A DNA stretch of 64,000 bases from Pyrrhosoma nymphula (taxonomy: Eukaryota > Arthropoda > Insecta > Odonata > Coenagrionidae): assembly GCA_963573305.1 (NCBI GenBank), contig OY754337.1:53333164-53397163 (forward strand), read 5' to 3'. Made by a program: the position numbers and the translations under genes. The notes under the pieces are model-generated. The model was not told where the DNA came from. It ran no database searches and saw only the letters and a program-made list of their open reading frames with translations. Each line of letters begins with the position of its first letter. Position 1 is the stretch's first letter. This document shows positions 32,806 to 45,418 of this stretch, piece by piece.

Positions 32806-33719
32806 AAGAAAAAGTAGGTTCAAAAATATTGATAATGCTGCCTCAATACTGACTTGGTTAAAACATACACATGACGAAAGAACTTTTTTGTTGTGAGCTA
32901 CTGAGAAATATTTTAAGCGACCAGCTTCTATGTATTACGTCATTAAAAAGCCCTTCACACTATCACCAAGTCCTGGTCTATCAAACTTGGTAAAGATGTA
33001 GAAAATCAAAGGCGGTTGCATTAACTAATTGTCTGTGGAAAAAGAGTTCTTTCGCTAAATAATATTTTACAGTTTTTGGCCAAGCCAAGTTTTTCAGACT
33101 TTCAAGTGAAATAACAAGATTCTCTTTAAAACTTGCAAGGACCTTACTTCGTTAAGTGCACAAAATGTTCTCGCAAATATTTTTTTCAGGAGTAAATTCG
33201 AGAAAATAGAGGACAAATTCCAAAATTTCGTTAGAAACGGGTAGGATTCCTTGATTCTTCAAGGAGGAAGCAATTGCAAAGAGTTTTCCAAAATTTTAAG
33301 GAACGATGGCCACCTAATAATGCCAAAGGGACATTGTCTGTGATCTGAGATTCAAGGAAATACGTCCGTGAGAATCACTTAATTTAAAATGGAATAATAT
33401 TGCAAAGCTTTCTGAGTGAAAAAAGTAAAAAATGAAATTCAAGATCACTTCTTTAGGTTTGCGGTTTCCCCAAAACCATGAATAATGGAAGTTATTGATC
33501 ATGGCAAAATTAGTTCTACGTGTCATTTAAGGCTGGGAAATCTGAAATTCAAGGTGAAAATTCCGAATATGGAGGAATAACTTTGAATATATTGGGATTG
33601 AATACTAAAATGTAAGTCTCAATTGCATATACCGACGCGTCAGGAAATTCATGATATCACTGTAAGTTAAAATTAAAAATATCTCTGAGTCATTTTTAAA
33701 AAATCCACGCGAAGTTAGA
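32806..33719. other. No gene seen
   Basis: AT-rich, no recognisable features. Confidence 0.5.
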
Positions 33720-33960
33720 TTTTTCCATCATGACCTTCATCATTCCATTGTCCCAAGTCTCTATCCACCCACATTGACTAGTCATAATTTCCTCCATAAA
33801 CTTTCAATTATTCCATTAAAATGCCTAGCACTCCTTCGTTCGTCTTTTCATTGGTCTATTGTACTTTCCTCTTCCATATATAAAATCCACATCGTCTTTC
33901 TATTATCATTCTCCCCCCACATTGCTGTAGTTAATCATACTATTCCACAACCCTTTTAGA
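33720..33960 (-). pseudogene. RTE-like LINE C-terminal scrap
   Basis: The minus strand gives EMWILYMEEE followed by a KTNEGVLG-like and a LGQWN block, resembling FEMW..RRMEK, KTNEEVL.MV of the RTE-like C-terminus at 55490-56620. Heavily mutated. Confidence 0.4.
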
Positions 33961-35019
33961 GCTTTTAAAAAGCATTTTCTTGATGGAGTGGTAGCAGTAG
34001 ACTTCGTTTTCACGTGAATATGCCATTGGAATTAGACCAAATTTGGAGAATCAGGAGCACTGTTCTATGGCACCTTATTAAGCTCTACATTGGGAAAGTA
34101 AGGACAATATAACCAAAACAGACCTATCTAATACATGGGGAAGATTGTAAGTAAACATGCTTCTATGGGAAAAAGTTTATTGCCTAGCATTTAAGCGAGT
34201 TTGAGCCATTTGATGCCATCAATTGTGGTTTTATTTAATACCACAATGTTTAAATGCCACACATCTTCCCATTTGACTCGATTGTCGGCATCAGTCGAGG
34301 ACAAACGTTGCCCGTACATTTCTTATCTTGAGCTTTACACGTTAAGACATATGAGCGACATCTGTTGAAAAGATAGGTGAGCCAAAAAAGCTACTTAGCA
34401 CGTTGTACATACATTACAATTTGCGTTGGTAAGATCGTTGCAAGGCAACGACTGCTTTTGTTATATTGTCACATGGAAGTGGTGGAATTACATGTCACGG
34501 AGGTGAGAGATATTTTTCCTTGACATAGAAATTCTCTCAACGACGTCTCAACGATGATGGACTGTCGGCTTTCACGGTGGATGCTCTGGATGAACTGTTC
34601 TAGGGTCTCCTTGATAATGATTGCGTAAGTCGAACCTGGTACGTTTCGACGAGCTATAGAAAGCCTTATTCGGTTCCAAACCCAAAAAGACTTCATCTGA
34701 GGTCTTGAAGAGAATGGGAATGACACTTAAGGACGATAACTGTGATATAACGTTCGTAGGGTAATCCATTGTGACACTAAAATGTCGTGACCAATTAAAC
34801 GATTGAAATTATTGTGGTTCCGTTTTATCGGGTATACGACAACAATGCGAGGAAGACCTTGATAAATTACCACTCAAGCGATGTTAGACGGGGTTCTTGA
34901 AGTTGAATGGAGTCCCACGTGTGACGTCGAGCGGAGGGATACCTATACGATCGTCAGTTGTCGTGTTCGCCCGCCTCGTTCGCCCGGTACGTCTAATTGT
35001 GATAGACTACTTGACGCAT
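33961..35019. other. No gene; possible PLE trace near 34640
   Basis: A minus-strand block CTCGTCGAAACGTACC near 34640-34660 resembles the stem II-GAAAC part of hammerhead-like motifs. An overlapping 85-codon frame is not recognisable. The 34860-35010 stretch is GC-richer with a GTGACGTC word. Confidence 0.3.
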
Positions 35020-35052
35020 GTTCATAGAATAAAATTAGGGAACTAGACCTTA
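35020..35052 (+). mobile_element. CR1-like LINE scrap
   Basis: CATAGAATAAAATTAGGGAA and CTAGACC match the start of the LINE 3' end at 36661 (ATCATAGAATAAAATTAGGG). Only about 30 bases. Confidence 0.45.
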
Positions 35053-36246
35053 TAGCGATATCGCTACAGCAGACGTCCTGTTTTGGTACGGGGAACGTGT
35101 GACCGGGCAATTTCATCTCTTGAGTTAAATACGTAAGTTCCCCTGAGTGGTTAAATTCTATCTTTATTTTACTTGACGCTTCGAGACCACCCTAACTCTT
35201 AACAGGTGCTAGGCGTGCGTGGTGAGATCCCGCAGCGACGCAGTCATTTCGATAAAAATTTCCACGCAGCGCATCTCGCGACTGGGATTTGATAGCGCGC
35301 TGATTTTAGAGTTGAGCAAAAGATACCGCGAAAAAATATCAAGATAGCGCGAAAATATATCAGCAAACATAGTTGTGTAAACCTTGTATTTTATTTTTTC
35401 CATAGTTTTGGTGACAACTCAAAAGTATGCCATTGAATTTTTAAGTGAACTTTTGCGTGTTGGATGGTGAAATTTTACCTCCGGATCGATATTTGCAGGG
35501 ATTTTTTCTGATGCATTTTAGTGACCATGAGAGTGCACGTTGAATTTCAATGGGAATAAGAAATAATTTTAAAATTTTCATAGGAATATAAGAATTCACT
35601 TAGTGTGACGTGCAAAAGGCTTATATAGTGCATTATCCACTCATGGTGATGGGGGATGGGGTGAAAAATAACCCTACTAAAGCCTCACTGATTCTCTCAT
35701 ATTGATCACATAACTTAAGTCATAAAGTATTCAGACATAAACTCCCATTCAAAGCCCATGTTGTGGATGTCTAGGAAATAATAATTTATATTGTTGAAAT
35801 AGTAAAAAAATTGACTATTTTGAACCCAAAACCACGAATTTCAGAATAGAGCGAAGTGAATAGGAAAATAAAATGCAAGAATTAAAAACTGCATTGTTTA
35901 AGTCACCCGACAGTGAAAGTTTAGACATTAATCTTGATTGTTAGTTATTTTAAAAATAAAAGAAAACCGCGTTCTATGGTTTTTTTACGGGGCTAAAAGT
36001 TGATATAACGTGCACATAGGCACGTTAGGGGTAATGTGCATCAAAAGCTCATATGGGGTAAAATCAACCCCTTTAAATTGTTGTTTGGAGTTTTTACCTT
36101 TTTTTGGTCGGTTCTAGGCCATGATCAGTTTTTAACTAAATTGCAATTTCTTAAATCACCTAAAAGCTCTTCAAACAATCGTTACTGACAGATGGGCTGA
36201 GAGACTTAATTTAATAAGTAATATTTATGGATTTTTTCAATACTTT
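35053..36246. other. No gene seen
   Basis: AT-rich, no recognisable features. Confidence 0.5.
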
Positions 36247-36331
36247 GAATGTAGAACATAGTGTCGTGCATTTTGGTTAAAGCTCGCCCCTGCCACACAC
36301 CCTTAAGATGGCTAATAGGGTACTATGTAGA
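36247..36331 (+). mobile_element. CR1-like LINE 3' tail
   Basis: GTCGTGCATTTTGGTTAAAG then CCTGCCACACACCCTTAAGATGGC and a TATGTAGATGTAGACG tail: the terminal 85 bases of the LINE family. Confidence 0.7.
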
Positions 36332-36651
36332 TGTAGACGATGAATAGAGGGGAGGCTGGATCTTTTCACTGCCTTACGCAGACTGACATTCGCTCTGGCT
36401 TCCAGCACAAGATTTCAATAAAGACACTCGGATTTATTCCGTTCGTCATACCAAATATTGCGAGAATAAAGTACGGTTTTGTGACCGTTTCACGTCACCT
36501 TAACTTGTGGCGTGGTGTGGAATACTGCGACCTAGTTCGAGTGAACTTTTATTTCCCATAACCCTTCCTTGCCCCACTCGGTAGGATCCCACGGAGAAAC
36601 ACTCGGGTACACTCGCCTACGAGTTGACCCTGCGCCGGTAGTCACTTTCCG

Positions 36652-37135
36652 AATACTACTGTAGATCAGATCATAGAATAAAATTAGGGAACTAGACTGC
36701 AAAATGGACAGATTTAAAATGTAATTTTTCCCGCGAACGATAAGAGACAAAAGCAGCTGAAAATGAGACTTTTAACTAGGTTTATCGATAGGTAGTGTAA
36801 CTCTTAGTAGTAGTAGTACTCCCTAATACTTGTATCCTTATCTGCTACGTAGTACTAACAGCACGCTGTGCATGTTTTCAGTTAATCTTGAATCTCTGTC
36901 CATTTATGTAGTTGCAAAATACATCAATACTAACGGTCCTTATAACATTGGTAACATACTTATAGTGTAGGGCATGCTTGTGAGATTTCGTCTCCTGACA
37001 AGCATGAGCGATTTATGCTAATGCATCAATAGTCGTAGTTACACTAACTTTAGGTTATAGTGTAATGCATATTGGTGACTACTCACCCCCTGCCACACAT
37101 CCTTGAGGTGGCTTGCAGGGTATTTTGTAGATGTA
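36652..37135 (+). mobile_element. CR1-like LINE 3' end
   Basis: The last codons of the LINE frame (NKIRELDCKMDRFKM, then FFPRTIRD) are followed by the complete 3' UTR and the TGCCACACATCCTTGAGGTG signature with a GTAGATGTA end. It aligns over its whole length with 10830-11289. It is 5'-truncated. Confidence 0.82.
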
Positions 37136-37139
37136 AAAC

Positions 37140-37500
37140 GGACGGTTGGGAGTACATGCCGTGACCTCTTTATCACCTAAAAGTTGGAAAACCGTCATCG
37201 GATCCCATTCCACTAAATGGCCAAAATGCTTTTGGAGATGAACTCGTTGTCGTCTGCTCAACTTCTCGGCGATGGGATATCGGACACCTCTTCTCTCTTC
37301 CTCACTGTCACGAGAGAAAACTTCGCTTTCCCGGAACGGCTTTCTCAGCAGGGATGGGTGATTGGGGGTTCCGTGTTTGGCGGTGGTGGCTATGTCCCTT
37401 TGGCACCAGGCCAGACACGCTCGTTCTGGATACAGCCGTGGGAGGTTTGGGGTGCTGGTGCCGTGCAGGGAGGGTACGGGGGAGCGGTACACGAGGAAAC
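37140..37500 (-). other. Unassigned GC-richer open frame
   Basis: A minus-strand frame of about 120 codons outside the LINE tail stays open to 37492, with words such as RRGVRYPIAEKLSRRQRVH and LVEWDPMTVFQLLGDKEV. Composition differs from the AT-rich surroundings. I know no homologue. The plus strand is also open over part of it, so chance or an old element is possible, as is a host exon. Confidence 0.25.
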
Positions 37501-37809
37501 TAAATCGACTCCTTGTCCCTAGATGACCTTATCTCCTAATTCGCACTGGCTAGAATAGGATGGCGTGGGCTGCGATCCGTTAAGAACCCGAGCTCAATAG
37601 GGTTTGTTAGAAAAAAAGGATCAATTGTAGAATTCCCCCATTTTAAACTACTGTAGAATCATCACCCCAAATATATTCAATTGTAGAATTTCCACTGGCA
37701 TAAATAATTGGTCAAGGATGATTAATTCTCGAATCTCCCACCTGATTTGAATTATCGGTTGGGGATATTTAGAATAAATGAAAAAACTATGCAATAATTT
37801 TTTGTATAC

Positions 37810-37990
37810 ATATTTTTTTGAGGGTTGGTCAATATTTAAAAAGTATATCTCAACTTCCTTTTGCCATCGTTTAGCTATTTAATGCCACCTTAAACCCTGA
37901 TGATACTAATATTAAATAGCAAAACGAAGGCAAAAGGAAGTTGACATATATATTTATTTTTTAAACATTGACCAACCCTCCATAAAATAC
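37810..37990. mobile_element. Foldback (MITE-like) element
   Basis: GAGGGTTGGTCAATATTTAA and CAACTTCCTTTTGCCATCG on the left return inverted as CGAAGGCAAAAGGAAGTTG and ACATTGACCAACCCTCC on the right. Arms are about 75 bases with a loop of about 25. No target duplication was resolved. Confidence 0.75.
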
Positions 37991-38589
37991 GTACTATACA
38001 ATTAATTAAAAGTGATCAAGAACAAACTCAAAAAAGACAATAATTTTATTATTTAAGAATTTGGCCATTTAATTGAGTATTTTGATATACGTTAATATAT
38101 TTCTTTATTAAGAATTTGTAATTGCGTCTACACAAATATTTGAAGCCATTTAATGAAACTGTCTCTCACCATGAAATCGTATATGAAATCACCATTTGCC
38201 TTATGCATCCACGCAGTTTCTTTATTGGAGAGTCGTGCTTGTTCCAATATCACTCAATACGTTGAGTATTCACTCCAGTCAGAGGTTCGACAGAGTTTAC
38301 CGAATGGTTAATTTACAGTTCTGTGAACAAAACCAAGTATTTTTATATTTTTGTAAGAATTCCATGAATCGGTATAATTAATAGTTCCTGCATTGAAATC
38401 AATTTTAGAATCAAGAGACTCAATTGCAGAATCTCCCCCCAACTTAAATCAATTGTAGAATCCCCCCCCATGCGGGAGGGGGAAGAGATTCTACAATTTT
38501 TGTATTTTGCAGTTGATCCGAAAAAATTAAAGCCAACGATTTTTTTATACATGAAATCTCTAGCAGCAGCCATCAATACGAAATTGGCT

Positions 38590-39330
38590 TTCTGTGCTCC
38601 ACTGCTTCATCACGTTACAAACTAAACGCAATCATACTTTTAATGCAATCTTTTCTAATGATTGTACGTTGAGAAGGATCTGTGAAATACTCGAGCGATT
38701 GGATGGTTTTGCGTACCTTGGCCGAATGTTTGTGAAAGAAAAAAGGAGGGAAAAAAGGAGGATTAATTGGCTTGCAAGTTTTGGGAGGAATGCCGTAGGT
38801 ATTATGTTGAGTATATCAAGGAATGTATGCTTGTCTAAGGAAGAAAACATTGCAATGAATACCAAAGTGTAATCGTTCCCACTTGGGTGGTTATGCCAGG
38901 ATAAGCATATGAGTTGGCTAAATGCAGTGGGTGCGAGATATCTCACAAGTGTTTTTGGTAAAAGCAGCAGGTATTACTGGGTCACGAAAGAATATGGAAT
39001 GGAGTCTTCGGTAATGAACGTGTATGAAAGCAGTGTGCATCGTTGATTCTGCCATGTTAAGAGATTGGATGAGAGCATAGCAAATATGTGATGGAAGTGA
39101 ATGGTGTGAAAGGAAGGGGTAAACCGCGAAAGCTATGAGCAATTGTGGTGGAAGATACTCTTAAGAGATGAGATATTAGGGATCTTAAGAACAGATGGGC
39201 GTGTACGAAGCAATAGATAACTGCAACAGAGTGGATAAAAGTAACTGGAGCAAGATGAAAATTCAAATACATGGCAGTTTGGAGAAAATAATTAATAGTG
39301 TCAGTTCTAATGGCTAACACCGAGGATTAA
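38590..39330 (+). pseudogene. RTE-like LINE C-terminal pseudogene
   Basis: Across frames: FAYLGRMFVKEKRR (the nFkYLG block), RRINWLASFGRNAVG, later NAVGARYLTSVFGKS, then a CHVKRLDES block matching GHV.RMD, a KEGVNRES remnant of RGRGRP and a final acidic block. Stops separate them. Its middle part matches 12440-12720 (inverted) and 52927-53160. Confidence 0.5.
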
Positions 39331-39482
39331 ACTTTTTTCACTCCCCTACCCCGAAATAGAGCGGTTTGATTGGTTTTTTTGAATCTATTAAACCCTTTTT
39401 TTTATAGAAGTGCCGAAATTTCATTTTTTTTTAAATTACCCTAAGTCTTGGGCGTCCTTCTTCGCTGTGGATTTATTTCTGT

Positions 39483-40124
39483 GGAATCTCCGTACATCAG
39501 ATTCAGAACTTCTGTGTGAGATATATCTTTGACATCACATATTATGAATACGTGACACCATATTTTGAAAAACTCAGATGGCTAAAAATACAAAATAGGC
39601 GCTTACTTTATAAGGCAAAATTCATGTACAAGTTAATAACGACAGAACTTCCCACATATTTACACCGAAATGTACAATATAATGCTAGAACAAATAAACG
39701 TCCAACACGCCGCATGGAAGAACTTTATATACCACACTATCGAACATCTGTCTACGCTAGGTCTTTCCATGTCACCTCTTGCGAAGTACGGAATCAATTG
39801 TCAGACGACGTAAAAAAAATCTGAAAATGCAAGTAAATTCAAAAATAAATACCATGAAATATTACTACAAGTGAACTAAATATTGTAAGTGAACTAAATG
39901 TTGTGCTACACTGTACAAAATATGATGTTTTATATGTGTATTCATACATTTGCCTTTTTGTTAAATATTTTGTGAAATATTATGTCGGATTCTGTGATAT
40001 TGATGCATCATGTAAATCTTCCTATTGTATGTACTATTTGTTGACTCTAAGATATGTATAGTCATGTATGTTCTAAGGGACACACTTGTCCCGGAATAAT
40101 AAATTTCATTTTCTATTTCTATTC
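39483..40124 (+). pseudogene. Jockey/CR1-type LINE, second family, C-terminus and 3' UTR
   Basis: An open frame (39516-39824, continuing from about 39483) shows RYIFDITYYEYVTPYFEKL, LKIQNRRLLYKAKFMYKL, LPTYLHRNV, the TRRMEELYIPHYRTSVYARS block and VRNQLSDDVKKI. This is the C-terminal region of a jockey/CR1-like LINE different from the main family. A 3' UTR of about 300 bases follows and ends AATAAATTTCATTTTCTATT with TTCTAT repeats, the short simple repeat such LINEs end in. It is 5'-truncated. Confidence 0.75.
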
Positions 40125-40455
40125 TACATCCGTGTGCTTTGTCGTGACTCCGTTCAGGCAACAACTCGGGTTATTTGCAGTACTCTCAGAACTTTTCCGC
40201 ATCAATAAAAAAATACCACCTGAAAAATCTATCTGGATGTCCTTTTCATGCTACTTTCTTAAACTCCTTGATGACTATTTCTTGCTCCCCTCTTCAATCT
40301 GAAATTGCCTTTTTAAAAGTTTAAAAGCTTTAGAAAATATACACAGCATGGCATCTTCTTCATAGTAATTCTATTACACTTCTTTTCTTTAAGTTTTCAT
40401 TTGAAGAATACCTCAAACCCCAGGCCTCTTCTTTCGCGAATATACTATGCAGTAT

Positions 40456-40481
40456 TATATATATATATATATATATATATC
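40456..40481. repeat. (AT)n microsatellite
   Basis: About a dozen uninterrupted AT units. Confidence 0.9.
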
Positions 40482-40574
40482 TCCCTAATATCATATATTT
40501 AGACACAAACGGCTTATAATATATAAAAGAGTCGAGCAGATTGCAACTTATGCCTTTAGTTATTACTAAGAATT

Positions 40575-40715
40575 ACATCTAAGTAGATCATTAAATAAAA
40601 AATCATGAATTTTTTCACAAGATTGATTAAATGCACGGCTTCCTGATGATCATGCTAATACATAGAAACTGGTCGTGAATAAATTAATCTTGTGAAAACA
40701 TGCATAGTTATTTTA
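40575..40715. mobile_element. Foldback with hammerhead-like core (PLE type, pair 3)
   Basis: TTCACAAGATTGATTAA near 40615 returns inverted as TTAATCTTGTGAA near 40686, and flanking AT-rich words also pair. Between them lies CTGATGATCATGCTAATACA then TAGAAACTGGTC (40643-40674): core CUGAUGA, stem AUG/CAU, GAAA, and a two-pair stem III AC(UG)GU ending in a GUC triplet. Stem I pairs poorly. Same motif order as the PLE pseudo-LTRs above. Confidence 0.55.
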
Positions 40716-43194
40716 TTATTTGCCATGAATTTTCATTGAGTTGAGCCTGAAACATTAATAGTTCATAACAGATGTATATTTGACCTTGATGAGGCTTGAA
40801 GAGTACTACGAAGGAGTAGTTATCACATTGGTAGTTATCCTGGCACAATGAAAGAATCGTAAAATGCTGACAGCGGATAATTGTAACAAAACAAATAAAT
40901 GTGCCCTACATAATGAAAATATGAAAAGAAGATTCACATGGATGACAGTCAATAAGGAAAAAGGTAAATAAATAAATCTCTTAAAAATTAATGTAAAAAT
41001 GCCAAAGCAGCAAGTCATAATATGCTACGCAATGGTGCAATATTCATTAATTGAAGTATTGAAAATAAGCGAAAGCTTGATCGGTATTAGAGCCCTGTTT
41101 TTCAATGTGCCGCAGGTAAGACATGCATTTCTTCGTCTCTTGGTTTAGCCAATATCCTCTTTCAAATCATGTCGGAAATGTATAACTACAATCTTACAAC
41201 TGCATTTATCTAATATTCTCCCCAATAATGTGGCCTGGAAAATCCCATAGGTATCACTAATTACCCCTTCCATCTTTCTTTTTGCATTATTCAAAAAGCT
41301 TCCTCCAAAATTAATTTGACCGCTGCCATGCTCATCGTATATGTGCTTGGAATTAAGTATCTGTAGTCATGAATAAAATATGAAAGGACCCTGGATTTAA
41401 ATTTCTCTTCAGTGTTCACGTATAATTTTATCAGTACCTTTATTTAAAGTGGGTTTTCAGCCGGTGACTGGTTAATGAGTGAGCTAAGAAAACATACTCT
41501 AGATTAATCCACTTAGACACTTAGTTACTGAGCATTCCCTGCTCTATAGAAAGCTACTTTTAAAAGTTCATGAAAAAACTAAAGCTTAGGCATTAAAATC
41601 AAAACAGGAAGATGTACGTTCACATTTCGGTCAATTAAAATGATTTTTCCGCATAGAAAATGATTTCACAAGGAAAGAGACTGCGCACTGATATTGAGGT
41701 ATAAAGGTTCAACGGTTTGTGATCGGCGTGAAACTTTCGTCATGCAGCATTTATAAGGCTAAACTACGATTTAACTGCTAAAAATCAAACCGTCTGATGG
41801 AGCTAATCGAAGCAACATTTATGTCTTTCTAGCACCACATGACATTTAAAGAGTATGAAATTAAAATTATAATAAGAAAATGAGTCGTACCTATTAGAAA
41901 TATTCTAATTAAAAATTATGCGCCACACATTGCTTTGGTCAGGAATAATTTTTAATCTCTGAATTCATCATTCAGTCTTTCTTCCTGAGTTCTCTGAAAC
42001 TTACAGAGGCAGTGAAACATGGCGGCGGTCACCTGCGCGAAGAGTAACGTCAAGGTGGGGAAGGCACAAGTGGAAGGGGCTGGCAAAGGTGCAAAAGATA
42101 AAAGAAAGCACTTGGTAGGCATACTACCAGCACAATTGAAATGAAACCGGAAGGGCGGGAAAGTGTTAGCAGTGCGTACAATATTTACTGTACACGACAA
42201 TATTTACTATCCAAACAAAGGAGAGTGAAAATACTCCGGTATTGTTCGCCACGTATTGGAGAAACACATCTAAACAATTAAATTAAGTGCCATTAAGAGC
42301 TAAAAAGTTGATATTATTAACAGATTATGCATTTTGAAGGTGACAACGACAGTTTTTGACCTTAGAAACCTTGGTTGTAAAACGCGGAGACTACCTAACT
42401 CCCACGTGCGGATCCTGTTCGTTGGAAATAAACTCTTCCACTGAAGAGGGTCATCTGCATAACTGCCACCATGCTTGGCTACCAAAATAATCAGTTTCAT
42501 TAAGAGAAACAGAGAGCATTTTACTTGAATATAATTACTTACAGAGACATTTTGAAGTTAGCAATTAAGGTTTGGAACGTTGGGTACCCCTGTAGTCGGA
42601 ACGCGGAGACTGTAGTCACATATTCCCCCAGAGAATACACATTTCTCCCGTACGGAACTAGATGGAAAGCAATGTACCCTCTTTTGCGCAGCTGTCACTA
42701 TTTTCCCTATTAACGTACCGACCTTGAGCTGTGAGCTACGTAAACCTTTTCCTCTGGAATGCTTCTTGTGTTACAAATCCCGTCAGAAGTGCGTCCCATT
42801 TAACTGCTATTATATCCCACCTACTGCTTCACGTGCCAGACCGAAGATTACCAATTGGATCGACAGGGTGACTAACTAGGAAGTTCACCGAAGATTGGCC
42901 GGGCAGACCCATGGAGGGGGGGGGGGTGGGGGAGGGGTTTGGTGGAAGGCGAAAGGATATATATTAAGGCCATAGGTCCAGACACAGAGTATCAAAAATA
43001 CACGACTTCATTAAGGTACAAGCGGTGCGCTTGAAAAAGTCCCTTCCACAAAACTCACTTACAGCTTCTCTCTGGGATTATCCCATTCACAAGAAACGCT
43101 ACAAGAGTTACAGACTCCCACAAGAAATTTTATTTTGGTAACCATTTCGACTTCTTTCCCATGCATTTCATCTTCATTTTAGTAGTTAAAACTT
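40716..43194. other. No gene seen
   Basis: AT-rich. A poly-G tract of about 12-13 residues lies at about 42917-42930. Two GC-richer patches near 42400 and 42600 share the words ACGCGGAGACT, which may be a weak duplication. No family recognised. Confidence 0.4.
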
Positions 43195-43445
43195 AGTTTT
43201 TGTATTTTCAAAAAAAATTTGGTCCCAGGTTTTATACCAGCTTAAGCTATATAACCGGGACCCAAAAAATCCTGGAAAAAAATGAAAAAAAAAACGTACA
43301 AAAGCCTCCAAAAAAATTAATTAAAATGGTCAGGAGAGAAAAACTTGTGGTCCTGGTTCCCGTTGGAACCAGAGACCCCCCAAAAAAATTATATATATTT
43401 TTTTTTGAAATAGGAAAAAAGTTATATAATTTATTTTGAAAAGTC
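43195..43445. repeat. A/T-run-rich stretch with short hairpins
   Basis: Runs of A and T break up TGGTCCCAGGTT / AACCGGGACC (pairing around AGCTTAAGCT at 43241-43250) and GGTCCTGGTTCC / GGAACC pairs. It is of low complexity and I do not read the open frames here as coding. Confidence 0.35.
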
Positions 43446-44160
43446 AAAATATATCATACTGTTTCAATTCTGTCAATGTCAGGCGCCCGTTTCGCCTTAG
43501 GTTTAGTTCTTGTGAATTTAGCGTGCATCAAATAGCACCCGCTCACTAGTAGCCTTTCATCCTATTCTCCTTCACTAACATTGTAAAGGTAACACTGGTC
43601 CCTTCACTCTGTATCGCCATTTTACCCCTTGTGCAATTGCACTGTCATTAACGCTGAAGAGGTGGACTACAGTTGCACTGTAGCAGCGCCTTACAACTCT
43701 GGGCCGAGGGCCCTGTCGTTGCACGGACAAGTCAAGTCAAGATTTATTGAATGCAGAATGTCATCGCGGACGAAAGGAAATAGGAACCGAAGGAATTTAT
43801 AGTGAAATTTACCACGCTCAAAATATGAAATAGCTAATGCAAATGAGAAAGCGGAGATCATATTGACCTTTGGAAAAGGATGTTGATAGGAAATGAATAA
43901 AAACTGTATCAAAATGGACTTATTTTATTGAGTACAGCGATTACGCGATTTAAGTAAGTTCCACAGAAAATCATTGGTTGTGACGGATATAAACCTAAAG
44001 CTTTAGACGAGTTTAAGAAAAGATATTAAGATACGCTGTTTCGTGTAAGTTGTGGTCTGATATTGATTACCGTGCTTCTCCACCATATCTCGCTGGAAAC
44101 GTTAATTTATTCACTGCCTATAAATAAAAAAATTAAAAAAAATAATGAAAGGAAAATAAG
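43446..44160. other. No gene seen
   Basis: No recognisable features. A GTCAAGTCAAG direct repeat sits near 43733. Confidence 0.45.
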
Positions 44161-44170
44161 GAAGTAAATA

Positions 44171-44290
44171 TGCCTCAGTAGCTCTGGAGGCTTCTTCAGG
44201 TCGAAAACTTCGTCTACCTGAGGACGCCTCTATAATAGGAGGAGAAGCGTCTGGAAAAAAGCAAACAAGAAAGTAGAATCCCGGAAGGAG
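44171..44290. mobile_element. Foldback with hammerhead-like cores (PLE type, pair 4)
   Basis: The plus strand reads CTGAGGACGCCTC, a short loop, GAGGAGAAGCGTC (44218-44251): core CUGAGGA, stem GCCUC/GGAGG, then GAAG in place of GAAA and a GUC end. The minus strand has CTGAAGA at 44199-44193 with GCCTC/GAGGC as stem II. The two are separated by only about 18 bases. Confidence 0.5.
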
Positions 44291-44877
44291 ATGGAACCAA
44301 TAAGAACAGGTTGCGGAAACCGGAAAGATAACTCGATAACCTTCATGACCTTGAACCTAAAATCGACTACTTTGTGGGCACATGGTTTGGATTGCTGCTG
44401 GACAGCAGGAAGACAAGTTAACGTTTGAGGACTGGGTGGCAGATGCTTCCACTTGCACCCGCTTTGCGCCACCCAGGGGCAACCCCGTCGTCCTTGCCCT
44501 AGGCCGTGTTCAATGAGGTGGCCTTGCACATGGAAAGGAGAATCCGTCCCCTCTTTCTTTTGTCGGGTGGAAAGGGGTCAAGTCACGCGATCTGGGGAAT
44601 TTGAGCTATCAGTGACCACCCCGCTAAGGGAGGAGATCCTATTAATAGGCGAACCATTGACTACAGAAGTGACCTCCCGCTGTTTATTGACCTCGAAGTC
44701 ACACAGCGGGAAATTGCGCTGATTATTTACAAATCCCTTTTCAGCACCCGATTGACATTTTTTTAAGACTTCCACTGCATAACTTATCTAGTTTCACTCC
44801 TATCTACTCTCCAACAGCGCCATTTGTGCAGCAAAGAACCATAGGGACCATGAAAAATCTATTTCAACTCGCCTTTT
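44291..44877. other. Unassigned GC-richer zone
   Basis: Frames of about 90 codons are open on both strands, without recognised domains. A hairpin pairs CCCGCTGT (44679) with ACAGCGGG (44703). Confidence 0.3.
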
Positions 44878-44881
44878 TTAA

Positions 44882-45418
44882 GGTGGCAGGTGCGATATAT
44901 GCCTAAGTACAGATTCGCGCGAAACTTTGCATGCGTGTTTTAATTAATGATATATATAGATAAAAGTAAAAAGAATTAAATATTCACCGATTTGGTTTCT
45001 GGACAATTCAACGCTATCTTAATATGTAACCCTACTGCACATGAGATATATTACGTAGTGATTCGGTTACGCATGTAAAGATAATCTTATAGGCACGAAA
45101 AAATGCATTTATTATTAATATAATGAGTGCTGACAATTATCAAAGTGTTACGCCATGTTAAAATTCGAATGAAACTTTTTAAAAACACTTTTTGCTTCAA
45201 TTTCGAATATCGCGCTGAAAATTACACAAGGCTCAAGTCATAAAATGCTTCAGTTAAGGCAAAAATAGAAAAATAATTAATATTTGATTTCCATCACTGC
45301 ATTTATAGTTAATTACACCGCATAAACAGATTTGCGCTAAATGAAATGTGGTTCTAGTATTTTTTGGACTTGAAAAATTATTTAAATGTGCACTCAATGA
45401 CCCAAGATTCCAGCCACC
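44882..45418 (+). mobile_element. TTAA-flanked TIR element, family 2
   Basis: TTAA at 44878-44881 and 45419-45422 flanks a 537-bp element with inverted ends GGTGGCAGG... and ...CCAGCCACC. There is no transposase frame; the interior is AT-rich. The part CAGATTCGCGCGAAACTTTG recurs near 46660 as CAGATTTGTGTGAAACTTTG. Target and size suggest a MITE of a TTAA-using superfamily (piggyBac or Kolobok). Confidence 0.7.

Noticed and set aside
43200..43447. Overlapping frames on both strands
   Set aside because: They consist of Lys/Phe runs caused by A and T tracts.
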